The notes beneath the pieces were generated by a model that made no database searches, had not been told where the DNA came from, and was given only the letters and a program-made list of their open reading frames with translations. A program made the translations under genes and the position numbers. Below, one piece after another: positions 1 through 8,213 of a DNA stretch of 18,523 bases. Every line of letters starts with the position of its first letter. Position 1 is the first letter of the stretch. This DNA comes from Candidatus Sumerlaeota bacterium (GTDB taxonomy: Bacteria; Sumerlaeota; Sumerlaeia; JADFCT01), in the NCBI GenBank assembly GCA_026398575.1, contig JAPLSP010000010.1:1-18523 (forward strand). The letters are read 5' to 3'.

Positions 1-1370
1 TAGTTCCAGACGTGCGTGCATGAGCCGGCGCAGCATCCCGCGCCATCGGAACAGCCCTCCCACGTCCATAAGCGCCCGTCGGCCTGGCGCAGGACCGTGG
101 GCGACTTCAGGATCGTCAGATTGGCCGCCACCGCCTCCAGAACTTCGGGCGGCAGGGACGAGTCATAGAAGCAATCGCTGAATCGCTGAGTGGCCTGGCG
201 CAAATCTTTGTAATGATCGCGCCAGTAGGCCGCGACCTCGCTGACATCCGCAAATCGGCCCGCGTACCAGGGGCGATAAGGTCCCTTGGTTTCTTCTGAA
301 GACGGCGCGCCGGGCGCATCCTTGCCCGCGCGCAAATCCGTTTTGCCCACATACCAGCAGAAGCGAAGCGCAATCGTTTTTGAGGCGCCCGGCTTGAGCG
401 TGAACGGGACAAAGAGCGTCGCGCCGGGAGCAGGCGCCGCGCTGTCGGTGATCGGCGCGCGTTCATAACAGGCGCCGCTCTCGATGTCTTTCCATGCCAT
501 GGTGATGGAATCGAACCAACCGCCGCGGAACCATGCGTGGTTGATCTTGACCGCGTCATCCGCGACCGCCGCGACAAACGCGCCTTCGTCTTTGGGCGTA
601 TCCTTGCCGGGACCGCCCCAAAGCATGAAGCCATTCGCGATGGGCTTGACGGCCTGCGGGTTTCCCTTCGTGGTCATGAAGTTCCTGGCGCTCCAGGAAA
701 ACACGGCCTCGATGTTTGCGTCGGACGGATTGGTAAAGGTGTATTCCAGCGCCGCCACGGGCAGGCTGGCATTGTCGGCGTCGCCGGGCTCGAAAGGGCT
801 CCAGCCCGTGATCTGAACCTTCAGCGGAATATCTTTATCGGACAGGGTCACTGTGCCGAAAGGAAACCGGAAACTGAATCGGGCTTCGCGAAATCGCGGC
901 AAGCCGAAGGAGGCGCCCCCTGCGCCATTGCCGGCATTGGGCGAACCGAACTTTTTCCAGTTGGGAACCGGCCCTTCGAGCACACGCGCCGCGCCCTTCG
1001 CGCCTTTGACGCAAAGCGCTGCGAATGTGCAAGGCTCATTGAAAACCTCGGGTTTGTTGCGGAGCGAAACATGCGAAAGCGCGCCGGTTCCTTCGAAGCA
1101 GATCATCCCCGCCCCGAAGCCGCCCATCGGAAACGCCACGCGATTCAGCCGCTCGCCCGAATACTCGCCATTGAACTCAGGCGCCGGGCGCGAATGCTCT
1201 CCTTTCGGCTCAAGCGATGAATGGGATCCCGAGCCTGGGTTGCTTTTCTTTTCGTCCACAGAGGCTGCGGACGCCATGGCGGCGATGCCGATCCCCCCGA
1301 CGCCTGCCGTGGATAGCTTCAAGAATTCTCCGCGCTTCATCACTGACATTGATTTCTGTTTGCGAGGCAT
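1..1370 (-). CDS. GH116 family glycosidase (GBA2-like beta-glucosidase/glucosylceramidase), N-terminal part, runs off the window edge
   Basis: My reading of the minus strand gives an uninterrupted frame of 456 codons from ATG at 1370 to the window edge. GGAGGA about 7 bases upstream supports this start. Residues 11-36 (KRGEFLKLSTAG followed by a hydrophobic stretch) resemble a Tat signal in which the second arginine is Gly, so export is likely. Residues about 60-370 fit the beta-sandwich domain of GH116, with GRLNRVAFPMGGFGAGMICFEG-like text near residues 76-98. The last visible residues, WEGCSDGAGCCAGSCTHVWN, match the block at the start of the (alpha/alpha)6 catalytic domain of GBA2-type enzymes. 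Known members hydrolyse beta-glucosides or glucosylceramide. The nucleophile and acid/base residues should lie beyond the window, so activity cannot be judged. It is divergent from the propeller gene at 1643. Family call is firm; substrate is unknown. Confidence 0.88.
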   Translation of the reverse strand, partial: MPRKQKSMSVMKRGEFLKLSTAGVGGIGIAAMASAASVDEKKSNPGSGSHSSLEPKGEHSRPAPEFNGEYSGERLNRVAFPMGGFGAGMICFEGTGALSHVSLRNKPEVFNEPCTFAALCVKGAKGAARVLEGPVPNWKKFGSPNAGNGAGGASFGLPRFREARFSFRFPFGTVTLSDKDIPLKVQITGWSPFEPGDADNASLPVAALEYTFTNPSDANIEAVFSWSARNFMTTKGNPQAVKPIANGFMLWGGPGKDTPKDEGAFVAAVADDAVKINHAWFRGGWFDSITMAWKDIESGACYERAPITDSAAPAPGATLFVPFTLKPGASKTIALRFCWYVGKTDLRAGKDAPGAPSSEETKGPYRPWYAGRFADVSEVAAYWRDHYKDLRQATQRFSDCFYDSSLPPEVLEAVAANLTILKSPTVLRQADGRLWTWEGCSDGAGCCAGSCTHVWN

Positions 1371-1453
1371 CGGCGTCTCCTCCAGTTTCCGGAAGATGAT
1401 TATCAGCAGTCATTTTCATCCGTCAATCAGAAGGCCGCAAGCCGATTTATTGC

Positions 1454-1502
1454 TGTGACAAAAATGGCTTTGTGTTATTATTTTGTCGCACATTATTTTG
1501 TC
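1454..1502. promoter_or_regulatory. Candidate operator in the divergent intergenic region: direct and inverted TTTTGTC half-sites
   Basis: The 272-bp gap between the divergent GH116 and propeller genes contains ATTATTTTGTC twice, at 1477-1487 and 1492-1502, exactly 15 bp apart. An inverted copy, GTGACAAAA, lies at about 1455-1463. The stretch is much more AT-rich than its surroundings. It could bind a repressor controlling both genes or contain their promoters. This is inference from symmetry and position only; no named regulator motif is recognised. Confidence 0.3.
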
Positions 1503-1642
1503 AGATTCTTCCGGCACGCCGAGCCAGCTCGGCTGAAATGCGCCCGATGCTCACTTTCATTGGGAAAAACGCTTGCCCGCCAACCTGCTATCAACGCTAA
1601 ACTCCCCGGCTCGCAAGCATAGCACGAAAAAAAGGAAATGAC

Positions 1643-2977
1643 ATGCGCACTACTCAACGCTTTCCGGATTATAAAATCTCAGTTAGCTTTCTTTTTTTAT
1701 TTGCGTCAATCGCCATAGTCCAATCAGTGCTATCCGAGGAGAAGCAACCATCACAAGCAGACTGGCCGGATTTCCGCGGCCCTCAAGGCAATGGCCTTGT
1801 CTCGGGCGCCGGCGACGCGAAGCCCATCGGTCTCCCCCTGAAATGGAGCGAGACCGAAAACGTGAAATGGAAAACTGCCATCCCCAATCGCGGCTGGTCC
1901 ACGCCGGTGGTCATGGGCGGACAGATTTGGCTGACCGCCGCGACCAATGACGGGCATGATTTTTTCGCAATCTGCGTGGACGCCGCTACGGGACAGATTT
2001 GCTTCAATGAAAACGTCTTCCACGCCGACAAGCCCGAGCCTCTCGGCAACGACGTCAATTGCTACGCCTCGCCGTCGCCGGTCATCGAGCCGGGACGCGT
2101 CTATATTCATTTCGGCAGTTATGGGACCGCATGTCTCGACACGGCGACCGGCAAGAAGATTTGGGAGCGTCAGGACCTGCCCTGCCGGCATTACCGCGGC
2201 CCCGGCTCTTCACCGGTTCTTTTCGAGAATCTGCTGATCCTGACTTTTGACGGTGTTGATTTGCAGTATGTGGTCGCGCTCGATAAGGCCACCGGCAAGA
2301 ACGTCTGGAAGACCGACCGCACCGCCGCGTGGAACGATCTCGACGCGAAAGGCAAGCCTCAAACCGAAGGCGACTTGCGCAAGGCCTATTCGACGCCGCT
2401 CATCGCCCAGGTCAACGGCGCGCCGCAAATGTTCTGCGCGGGCGCCAAAGCGGCGTATGGTTACGATCCCCGCACTGGGCGGGAGCTTTGGAAGATTCAG
2501 CACCTGGGCTATTCCGCCGCTCTACGCCCCGTCTTCGGCCAGGGACTTGCGTTCATCACCTCCGGTTTTGGCAAGACGGAACTCTTCGCCGTGCGTCCCG
2601 ACGGCCAGGGCGACGTGACCAAAACGCATATCGCCTGGAAAACATCCAAAGCCGTCCCCCGGCTTTCATCGCCGATCCTGGTGGATGATCTATTCTATAT
2701 GGCCGCTGATGATGGCAATCTTTCATGTCTCGACGCCAAAACGGGCGCGGAAGTCTGGAGGCAGGGAATCGGCATGGCCGTTCTCGCCTCGCCCATTTAT
2801 GCCGACGGACGCCTTTATTACTTTGGCAAGCTGGGAAAAACCGTCATCATCAAAGCTGGGCGCGCCTACGAGCTCCTGGCAACCAACACCCTCGAATCCG
2901 GATTAAATGCCTCCCCGGCTGTCACCGGAAAAGCCTTCATCCTGCGAACCAAGACCCACCTATACCGGATTGAATGA
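1643..2977 (+). CDS. Secreted PQQ-like beta-propeller protein (BamB/quinoprotein dehydrogenase-like repeats)
   Basis: This is a 444-residue protein. AAGGAAATGAC lies just before the ATG, and residues 1-31 look like a cleavable Sec signal (hydrophobic FLFLFASIAIV, then SVLSEEK). The mature part starts with WPDFRGPQGNG, a hallmark opening of PVC-type PQQ-repeat proteins. It continues with repeated blade signatures of the form LDxxTGxxxW: CLDTATGKKIWE, ALDKATGKNVWK, YDPRTGRELWK and CLDAKTGAEVWR. Such proteins fold as seven- or eight-bladed propellers in the periplasm or on the cell surface. Many have no bound PQQ and no enzymatic role, and no dehydrogenase-specific metal or PQQ residues can be assigned here. 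It is divergent from the GH116 gene, so a shared carbohydrate-related role is possible but unproven. Confidence 0.88.
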   Translation: MRTTQRFPDYKISVSFLFLFASIAIVQSVLSEEKQPSQADWPDFRGPQGNGLVSGAGDAKPIGLPLKWSETENVKWKTAIPNRGWSTPVVMGGQIWLTAATNDGHDFFAICVDAATGQICFNENVFHADKPEPLGNDVNCYASPSPVIEPGRVYIHFGSYGTACLDTATGKKIWERQDLPCRHYRGPGSSPVLFENLLILTFDGVDLQYVVALDKATGKNVWKTDRTAAWNDLDAKGKPQTEGDLRKAYSTPLIAQVNGAPQMFCAGAKAAYGYDPRTGRELWKIQHLGYSAALRPVFGQGLAFITSGFGKTELFAVRPDGQGDVTKTHIAWKTSKAVPRLSSPILVDDLFYMAADDGNLSCLDAKTGAEVWRQGIGMAVLASPIYADGRLYYFGKLGKTVIIKAGRAYELLATNTLESGLNASPAVTGKAFILRTKTHLYRIE

Positions 2978-3069
2978 GGTGGCAGCGTGATGAGATCCGA
3001 ATCCCGGTATCCACCTGGCGCCCCACCGGCAAAAAAGCTTGCGTCAGGCATGGGAAGGTAAGTAATTTT

Positions 3070-3099
3070 TTGGAGGTCTAGTCCATAGATAAATATACA
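3070..3099 (+). promoter_or_regulatory. Weak sigma70-like promoter candidate before the triple-propeller operon
   Basis: The AT-rich end of the 153-bp gap after the PQQ-like gene contains TTGGAG at 3070-3075 and TATACA at 3094-3099 with 18 bases between. This is a poor but position-appropriate match to -35/-10 elements. Sigma factor preferences of this organism are unknown. Expected spacing to the start at 3131 is compatible with a short leader. Confidence 0.25.
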
Positions 3100-3130
3100 T
3101 GCATGGTAGTATAAAGGATGACTGTCCATC

Positions 3131-6100
3131 ATGAAACTGTCGCTGAATTATAAGTCGCAGCGCCTGCGCAAAGCAGTCGCCTTGCGCACAATGATTTTCG
3201 GTGGTTTGCTAGCTGGCTGGGCTGCCGCGCTTGGAGCGCAGACGAAGCCGTCGCCATCCAGGGATAATCCCGTTCAGCGCCTGGCCCAGGAAGTCCGCCA
3301 GCAAGGCTGGATCGTGTATGCCGGGAAGTCGCCCAAGGGCGATTGGGATTTGTTCCTTTGCCGGCCCGATGGATCCGAGGCGCGAAACCTTACGCAGACT
3401 CCCGCGTACAATGAATATTTGGCGCTCTTTTCCAGGGATGGCCGGCGCATGCTCTATCGCCGGATCCCCCGCAGCCAAAGGATTGATAATACCCAACACG
3501 GCGACCAGGGCGAGCTGGTGCTGGCGAACAGCGACGGCGCCCATCCGGTGGCGCTGGGTAAAGCCGGCGAATATACCTGGGCCAGCTGGAGCCCGGATGG
3601 GCGCCAGATCGCCTCCCTTTCCATCAAAGGCATTGCGTTCTTTGATCTCGCAAGCCGGAAGATCGTGCGCGCGCTGCCTCGGAGGGGATTTTTTCAGCAG
3701 ATGACCTGGTCGCCGGATGGACAGTGGCTCAGCGGGGTGGCCAATTCGTTTGGCGTCAGCTGGAGCATTGCGCGCATGAGCGTGTCCACCGGCGAGGCCT
3801 TCGCCGTGAACCGCGTGGACTGCTGCACCCCGGACTGGTTTCCCGACTCGCAGAACGTGATCTTTTCGTGGCGGCCGCCCGGCCAGAAGATCAACAACGG
3901 CTATGGGTGGACGCAACTCTGGCGGGCCGATGCGCAGGGCAAAACGCGCCAGTTGGTCTATGGCGAAGATGGCCGGCACATTTACGGAGGCCATGTGTCG
4001 CCGGATGGCAAGTATGTTCTCTTTACCGGCAACATGCAGGAAAACGGCGATCCGGGGAACGCTGGCGCGCCCATGGCCCTTATGCGCCTGAGCGACGCGC
4101 CCATCATCGGCGGAGCGAGCAAAGAGTTGCGGGCAAAGCATCCCAAGGCCAAGGATGGTCCGGTGCTCACGCTGCCGGCGGGATGGGAACCTTGTTGGAC
4201 GGCCAGCGAGCTTCCCGCGGGCAAAGGCTCAGCGCGCGCGCTCGTACCCGTGCCCATACCCGTGCCCGCTCCCGAGCCCACGGGATCTTCGGCATCAGAA
4301 ACTTCCGGCGGCATCGGCGCTGGCCAGCTCGCGGGCGAGCTGCATAGCCGGGGCTGGATCGCGTATAGCGCCAAGACCGAGCGTGGCGATTGGGATTTGT
4401 TCCTTTGCCGGCCCGATGGTTCCGATGTTCGGAATCTCACGCAGACTCCCGAGTACAACGATTTCTCGGGGCTGTTCTCCGGGGATGGCCGGCGTATGCT
4501 CTATCGCCGGATTCCTCGCGGTGAAAAAATTGATAATAACAACCACGGCGCCCAGGGCGAACTGATGCTGGCGAACTGCGATGGCGGGTGCCCGGAGGCG
4601 CTGGGAAAAGCCGGCGAGTATCCCTGGGCCAGTTGGAGCCCGGATGGGCGCCAATTCGCTTCTCTTTCCATCAAGGGCATTTCGCTCATTGATCTCGAAA
4701 GCCGGAAGGTTGCGCGCAAGCTGGAGCGGAAGGGATTCTTTCAGCAGATGACCTGGTCGCCCGACGGCCAGTGGCTGTGCGGGGTGGCCAATTTGTTTGG
4801 CGCAAGCTGGAGCATCGCGCGCATGAGCGTATCCACCGGCGAGGCCGCCGCCGTGAATCGCGTGGACTGCTGCACCCCGGACTGGTTTCCCGACTCGCAG
4901 AACGTGATCTTTTCGTGGCGGCCGCCCGGTCAGAAAATCAACAAAGGTTACGGGTGGACGCAGCTCTGGCGGGCCGATGCGGAAGGCAAAACGCGCCAGT
5001 TGGTTTATGGTGAAGATGGGCGGCATGTTTACGGCGGCCATGTGTCGCCGGATGGCAAATACGTTCTCTTTACCGGCAATATGCAGGAAGATGGCGATCC
5101 GGGAAATGCCGGCGCGCCCATGGCCCTTATGCGCTTGAACGACGCGCCCATCATCAAAGGGGTGAGCCAAGAGTTGCGCGCGCAGCATCCCGAGGCCAAG
5201 GACGGCCCGGTCCTGACGCTGCCGACGGGATGGGAACCTTGTTGGACGTCCAGTGAGCTTCCCGCGGGTAAAGGCGCTGCGCCCGCGCCGATACCCGCGC
5301 CTGCGCCCACTCCCACGCCCACCGGAGCTTCGGCATCAGAAATTTCCGGAGGCATCGGCGCTGGCCAGCTCACAGGTGAGCTTCGCAGCCGGGGATGGAT
5401 TGCCTATAGCGCCAAGACCGAGCGCGGCGATTGGGATTTGTTCCTGACCCGCCCGGATGGCTCGGACCGGCGGAATCTATGCGATACACAGAACTTCAGC
5501 GAGGCCGGCGTGCGGTTCTCGCCGGACGGCAAGCGTCTGTTTTATTATCGCATGCCCAAAACCGAATCTGTGGACAACAACACCTATGGCACATTCGATT
5601 TGATCATCGCGGACGCGGACGGCTCGCAACCGGTCGCCTGGGGGAAAGATTATCCTTGGGCCTCGTGGGGACCGGACAGCAGCCAGATCGCCTGCCTGAC
5701 GATGAAAGGAATCCAGGTCATTGACCTGGCGACCCGCCGCATGGTCCGCCAATGGCCGCGCCAAGGCATTGTCTCACAACTGGTCTGGTCGCCCGACGGC
5801 AAGGCCTTCACTGGCACCGCCAACGGACTTGGCCCATATTGGAACATTGGACGGTTGGACGCAGCCACCGGCGCCATCGTGGCCGTGAGCGAGACTGACC
5901 GCTATAATTGCACGTCGGACTGGCGCCTGGACTCACAACAAATATTATACGCGCGGGGAATCATTCCGCAGGCAGGCGGGCGGGCCGAATTGTGGGCCGC
6001 GGCAGCGGACGGGAAGAGCCGGAGAATGCTCTTCGCCGAAGCGGGGCGGCATATCTACGGCAGTTGCAGTTCGCCGGACGGCCAGTATGTGCTTTTCACT

Positions 6101-6316
6101 CGGAGCGCGGAGGACTTGGGCAAGGTGGACAACTCGCGCACCACCATGGCGATCGTGCGCTGGAGCGACACGCCCATGCTGGGCGACGGCGATGACGCGC
6201 TGCGAAAGCGGTTTCCCGGCGCCGGCAGCGGCCCGTGGCTGGATTTAGGGCCCGGGTGGGAACCTCATTGGACCTACGCCGATATAGCGCAGCCAAACAA
6301 AGGACCATCCAAATGA
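3131..6316 (+). CDS. Secreted TolB/PD40-type beta-propeller protein with three tandem copies of one domain
   Basis: The 1061-residue product has a basic N-terminus and a hydrophobic segment (about residues 19-36, ending AAALGAQ) that reads as a Sec signal peptide. The rest is three copies of a roughly 310-residue propeller domain starting near residues 58, 407 and 754. Each copy contains GDWDLFL-RPDGS, ASWSPDGRQ or equivalent, W-SPDG and YVLFT blocks, the SPDG signatures of PD40/TolB WD40-like repeats. Copies are joined by Pro-Ala-rich linkers (about residues 367-400 and 717-750). Copies 1 and 2 are nearly identical, copy 3 is more divergent. The stop overlaps the next start (ATGA), so it is co-transcribed with the lipoprotein and acetylation genes. 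The Shine-Dalgarno is weak: AAGGA, 12 bases upstream. TolB-like propellers usually bind proteins or glycans; the ligand here is unknown. Confidence 0.85.
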   Translation: MKLSLNYKSQRLRKAVALRTMIFGGLLAGWAAALGAQTKPSPSRDNPVQRLAQEVRQQGWIVYAGKSPKGDWDLFLCRPDGSEARNLTQTPAYNEYLALFSRDGRRMLYRRIPRSQRIDNTQHGDQGELVLANSDGAHPVALGKAGEYTWASWSPDGRQIASLSIKGIAFFDLASRKIVRALPRRGFFQQMTWSPDGQWLSGVANSFGVSWSIARMSVSTGEAFAVNRVDCCTPDWFPDSQNVIFSWRPPGQKINNGYGWTQLWRADAQGKTRQLVYGEDGRHIYGGHVSPDGKYVLFTGNMQENGDPGNAGAPMALMRLSDAPIIGGASKELRAKHPKAKDGPVLTLPAGWEPCWTASELPAGKGSARALVPVPIPVPAPEPTGSSASETSGGIGAGQLAGELHSRGWIAYSAKTERGDWDLFLCRPDGSDVRNLTQTPEYNDFSGLFSGDGRRMLYRRIPRGEKIDNNNHGAQGELMLANCDGGCPEALGKAGEYPWASWSPDGRQFASLSIKGISLIDLESRKVARKLERKGFFQQMTWSPDGQWLCGVANLFGASWSIARMSVSTGEAAAVNRVDCCTPDWFPDSQNVIFSWRPPGQKINKGYGWTQLWRADAEGKTRQLVYGEDGRHVYGGHVSPDGKYVLFTGNMQEDGDPGNAGAPMALMRLNDAPIIKGVSQELRAQHPEAKDGPVLTLPTGWEPCWTSSELPAGKGAAPAPIPAPAPTPTPTGASASEISGGIGAGQLTGELRSRGWIAYSAKTERGDWDLFLTRPDGSDRRNLCDTQNFSEAGVRFSPDGKRLFYYRMPKTESVDNNTYGTFDLIIADADGSQPVAWGKDYPWASWGPDSSQIACLTMKGIQVIDLATRRMVRQWPRQGIVSQLVWSPDGKAFTGTANGLGPYWNIGRLDAATGAIVAVSETDRYNCTSDWRLDSQQILYARGIIPQAGGRAELWAAAADGKSRRMLFAEAGRHIYGSCSSPDGQYVLFTRSAEDLGKVDNSRTTMAIVRWSDTPMLGDGDDALRKRFPGAGSGPWLDLGPGWEPHWTYADIAQPNKGPSK
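3302..6280 (+). repeat. Three tandem intragenic copies of a ~1.04-kb propeller-coding unit
   Basis: The codons for GDWDLF occur at 3341 (Asp codon), 4388 and 5429, giving periods of 1047 and 1041 bp, i.e. 349 and 347 codons. Between copies 1 and 2 a 71-base stretch (3812-3882 versus 4859-4929) is identical, with no silent changes. This indicates recent duplication or gene conversion. Copy 3 shares the architecture but differs widely at the DNA level. Confidence 0.9.
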
Positions 6317-6795
6317 ATCAATGGCTGGGGAAATCATGTCTGGCGCCGGGGCTTTTGATCCTCGTCCTGCTGGGCATTTCGTGCGATCGCAAGACCGGCG
6401 TTTCGCAGGCTGCGCCTGATCCGCAACTGCAAAGCCACGGCAGCATCGAGCTGACCGCGCAGCTCCTGGAGGTTCCCGAGGGCGCCATATTCAAGCGCGA
6501 TCTCTACGACTACACCACGATCCTGAAATACAAAGTGCTCAAGACGCATCGCGGGGCCGTAAAAGGGGAGGTCATCTTCGTCGGCCACTACGATCCCTGG
6601 AAGCCGCGCAACGAAGCAGCGGACTCAAAGGTGAAAAACATCGGCGGCAACTTGAAGCAATTCCGCGCCGGCCAAACGCATCGAATGGCCTTGGACGTCC
6701 CGATTGATGACTATTTCATGGGCGGCATCGTGAACAAATATTTCGGCCAGAATACCGGTCCTCTTTATTGGGCGGAGTGGACGAACTTGGAATGA
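6313..6795 (+). CDS. Small predicted lipoprotein of unknown function, between propeller and algI-like genes
   Basis: This is a 160-residue product. The ATG at 6313 overlaps the preceding stop as ATGA, which decides the start; an in-frame upstream ATG at 6235 would lie inside the propeller gene. The N-terminus has a basic residue, a long Leu/Ile-rich core and LLGISC-DRK, a plausible though imperfect lipobox (Cys near residue 24; -3 is Gly rather than Leu). The remainder has a probable beta-rich domain (IELTAQLLEVP, YTTILKYKVLKTHRG, GEVIFVGHYDPW). It ends with GGIVNKYFGQNTGPLYWAEW. I do not recognise the family. Its place directly before algI- and algJ-like genes, 3 bases from the next start, suggests a membrane-anchored accessory of polysaccharide O-acetylation. 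Confidence 0.8.
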   Translation: MNQWLGKSCLAPGLLILVLLGISCDRKTGVSQAAPDPQLQSHGSIELTAQLLEVPEGAIFKRDLYDYTTILKYKVLKTHRGAVKGEVIFVGHYDPWKPRNEAADSKVKNIGGNLKQFRAGQTHRMALDVPIDDYFMGGIVNKYFGQNTGPLYWAEWTNLE

Positions 6796-6798
6796 CGA

Positions 6799-8208
6799 AT
6801 GGTCTTTACCACTCACATCTTCGTCTTTTACTTCCTGCCGCTGTTTCTGGTCGTCTATTACGGGCTGCCCTCCCGTTGGCGCAACCTCTGGATCACGGTC
6901 GCCAGTTACGTTTTCTATGGGTGGTGGGAGCCCTGGTTTGTTTGCCTGATGATGTTCACCACCGTGATGGATTTCATCTGGGGCAAAGTGATCACGCGGC
7001 CCGGCGCGACCCGGGTTCAGCAAAAGGCTGCCGTGGCCGCGTGTGTGGTGACGAACCTGAGTTTTCTAGGCTTCTTCAAGTACTACATGTTCGCCGCCGG
7101 GACGCTGAACCAGCTCTTCGAACTGGTGGGCGCCGAACGATTCCATGTCATGATGGTGGTGCTGCCCATCGGCATCTCCTTCTACACCTTTCACTCGCTG
7201 ACCTACATCATTGACCTGTATCGCAGCCACGCCACGCCCGCCAAGTCGTTCACGGATTTCTCGGCGTTTGTGGCGCTTTTCCCCGACCTCGTGGCCGGTC
7301 CGATCATCCGCTACAAAACCCTGGCTGCCCAGCTGACCGCGCGCGATCACACCCTCGAGCGGTTCGCTTCCGGTGTGACCATCTTCGTGCTCGGATTCGC
7401 CAAGAAAATCCTTCTGGCCAATCCCGCCGGGAATGCGGCGGATGCGGTCTTCAACGCGGCGGCGCCCGGCATGTTCGACGCCTGGTTCGGCGTGCTGTGC
7501 TATGCGTTTCAGATTTACTTCGATTTCTGCGGCTACTCGGACATGGCGGTCGGGTTGGGGCGGATGCTGGGTTTCGAGTATCTGAAGAACTTCGACGCGC
7601 CCTATCGCGCCGAGAGCATCACCGAGGTGTGGCGCCGCTGGCATATCTCGCTCTCCAGCGTGCTGCGCGATTACCTCTACCTTCCGTTGGGCGGAAACCG
7701 CCTCGGGGAGCGCCGAACCTACATCAATCTGGGCATCGTCATGTTGCTGGGAGGATTGTGGCATGGCGCCAAATGGAACTTCGTTGTGTGGGGCGCGTAT
7801 CATGGCGCGCTGCTCGCCTACGAGCGCTGGCGCGGCAAAACCAGCCTCTACAGCCGATGGCCGCGGGCCTTGCGGGTGGGGCTGACGTTCGTGCTGATGC
7901 TGTTTTCATGGGTCTTGTTCCGCGCCGACAACCTCACGCTGGCCATGCGCTACTTCGGCGCCATGTTTGGCCTGGCGCCGGCAAGCCCGGAATCGGCGCT
8001 GCTCGGCGCAACGCTCTATACGCCGCTGACTCTGATCGTGATGGCGGTGAGCGCGGCGCTCGTGTTCCAGCCGCTGCAGGCGCATGAGTGGACAGTGAAC
8101 AAGCCACTCTCCTGGGGTCGTGTTACCTGTTTGCTTCCGCTTTTTGTTGTATCGCTCATGGTCATGTTTTCGCAGGCATTCAATCCATTTCTCTATTTCC
8201 AATTCTGA
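6799..8208 (+). CDS. algI-like: MBOAT family O-acyltransferase, AlgI-like
   Basis: This 469-residue, strongly hydrophobic polytopic membrane protein opens with FTTHIFVFYFLPLFLVVYY and SYVFYGWWEPWF, typical of the AlgI/DltB/PatA branch of MBOAT proteins. It carries the family blocks WRRWHISLS (His282) and GGLWHGAKWNFVVWGAYHG (His322, His335). The invariant MBOAT histidine falls at 322, the same number I recall for AlgI. These proteins pass acyl groups, usually acetyl, across the cytoplasmic membrane to an extracytoplasmic acceptor or partner. The gene starts 3 bases after the lipoprotein stop and ends 5 bases before the AlgJ-like start. The natural reading is acetyl export feeding the SGNH enzyme that modifies a secreted polysaccharide. 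The actual polymer is unknown; no alginate polymerase genes are in the window. Confidence 0.95.
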   Translation: MVFTTHIFVFYFLPLFLVVYYGLPSRWRNLWITVASYVFYGWWEPWFVCLMMFTTVMDFIWGKVITRPGATRVQQKAAVAACVVTNLSFLGFFKYYMFAAGTLNQLFELVGAERFHVMMVVLPIGISFYTFHSLTYIIDLYRSHATPAKSFTDFSAFVALFPDLVAGPIIRYKTLAAQLTARDHTLERFASGVTIFVLGFAKKILLANPAGNAADAVFNAAAPGMFDAWFGVLCYAFQIYFDFCGYSDMAVGLGRMLGFEYLKNFDAPYRAESITEVWRRWHISLSSVLRDYLYLPLGGNRLGERRTYINLGIVMLLGGLWHGAKWNFVVWGAYHGALLAYERWRGKTSLYSRWPRALRVGLTFVLMLFSWVLFRADNLTLAMRYFGAMFGLAPASPESALLGATLYTPLTLIVMAVSAALVFQPLQAHEWTVNKPLSWGRVTCLLPLFVVSLMVMFSQAFNPFLYFQF

Positions 8209-8213
8209 TCGCC

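Noticed and set aside
537..1220. A 227-codon plus-strand open frame
   Set aside because: It is antisense to the GH116 gene, whose minus-strand frame matches the family over its whole visible length.
3209..5188. Long minus-strand open frames (about 300 codons each) under the propeller gene
   Set aside because: They repeat with the same 1047-bp period because they are shadows of the duplicated sense gene. Arg/His/Ala-rich translations have no domain signs.
8088..8213. Upstream extension of the algJ-like gene by 42 residues
   Set aside because: It lies entirely inside the algI-like gene in another frame. ATG 8214 gives a normal AlgJ-like N-terminal anchor.
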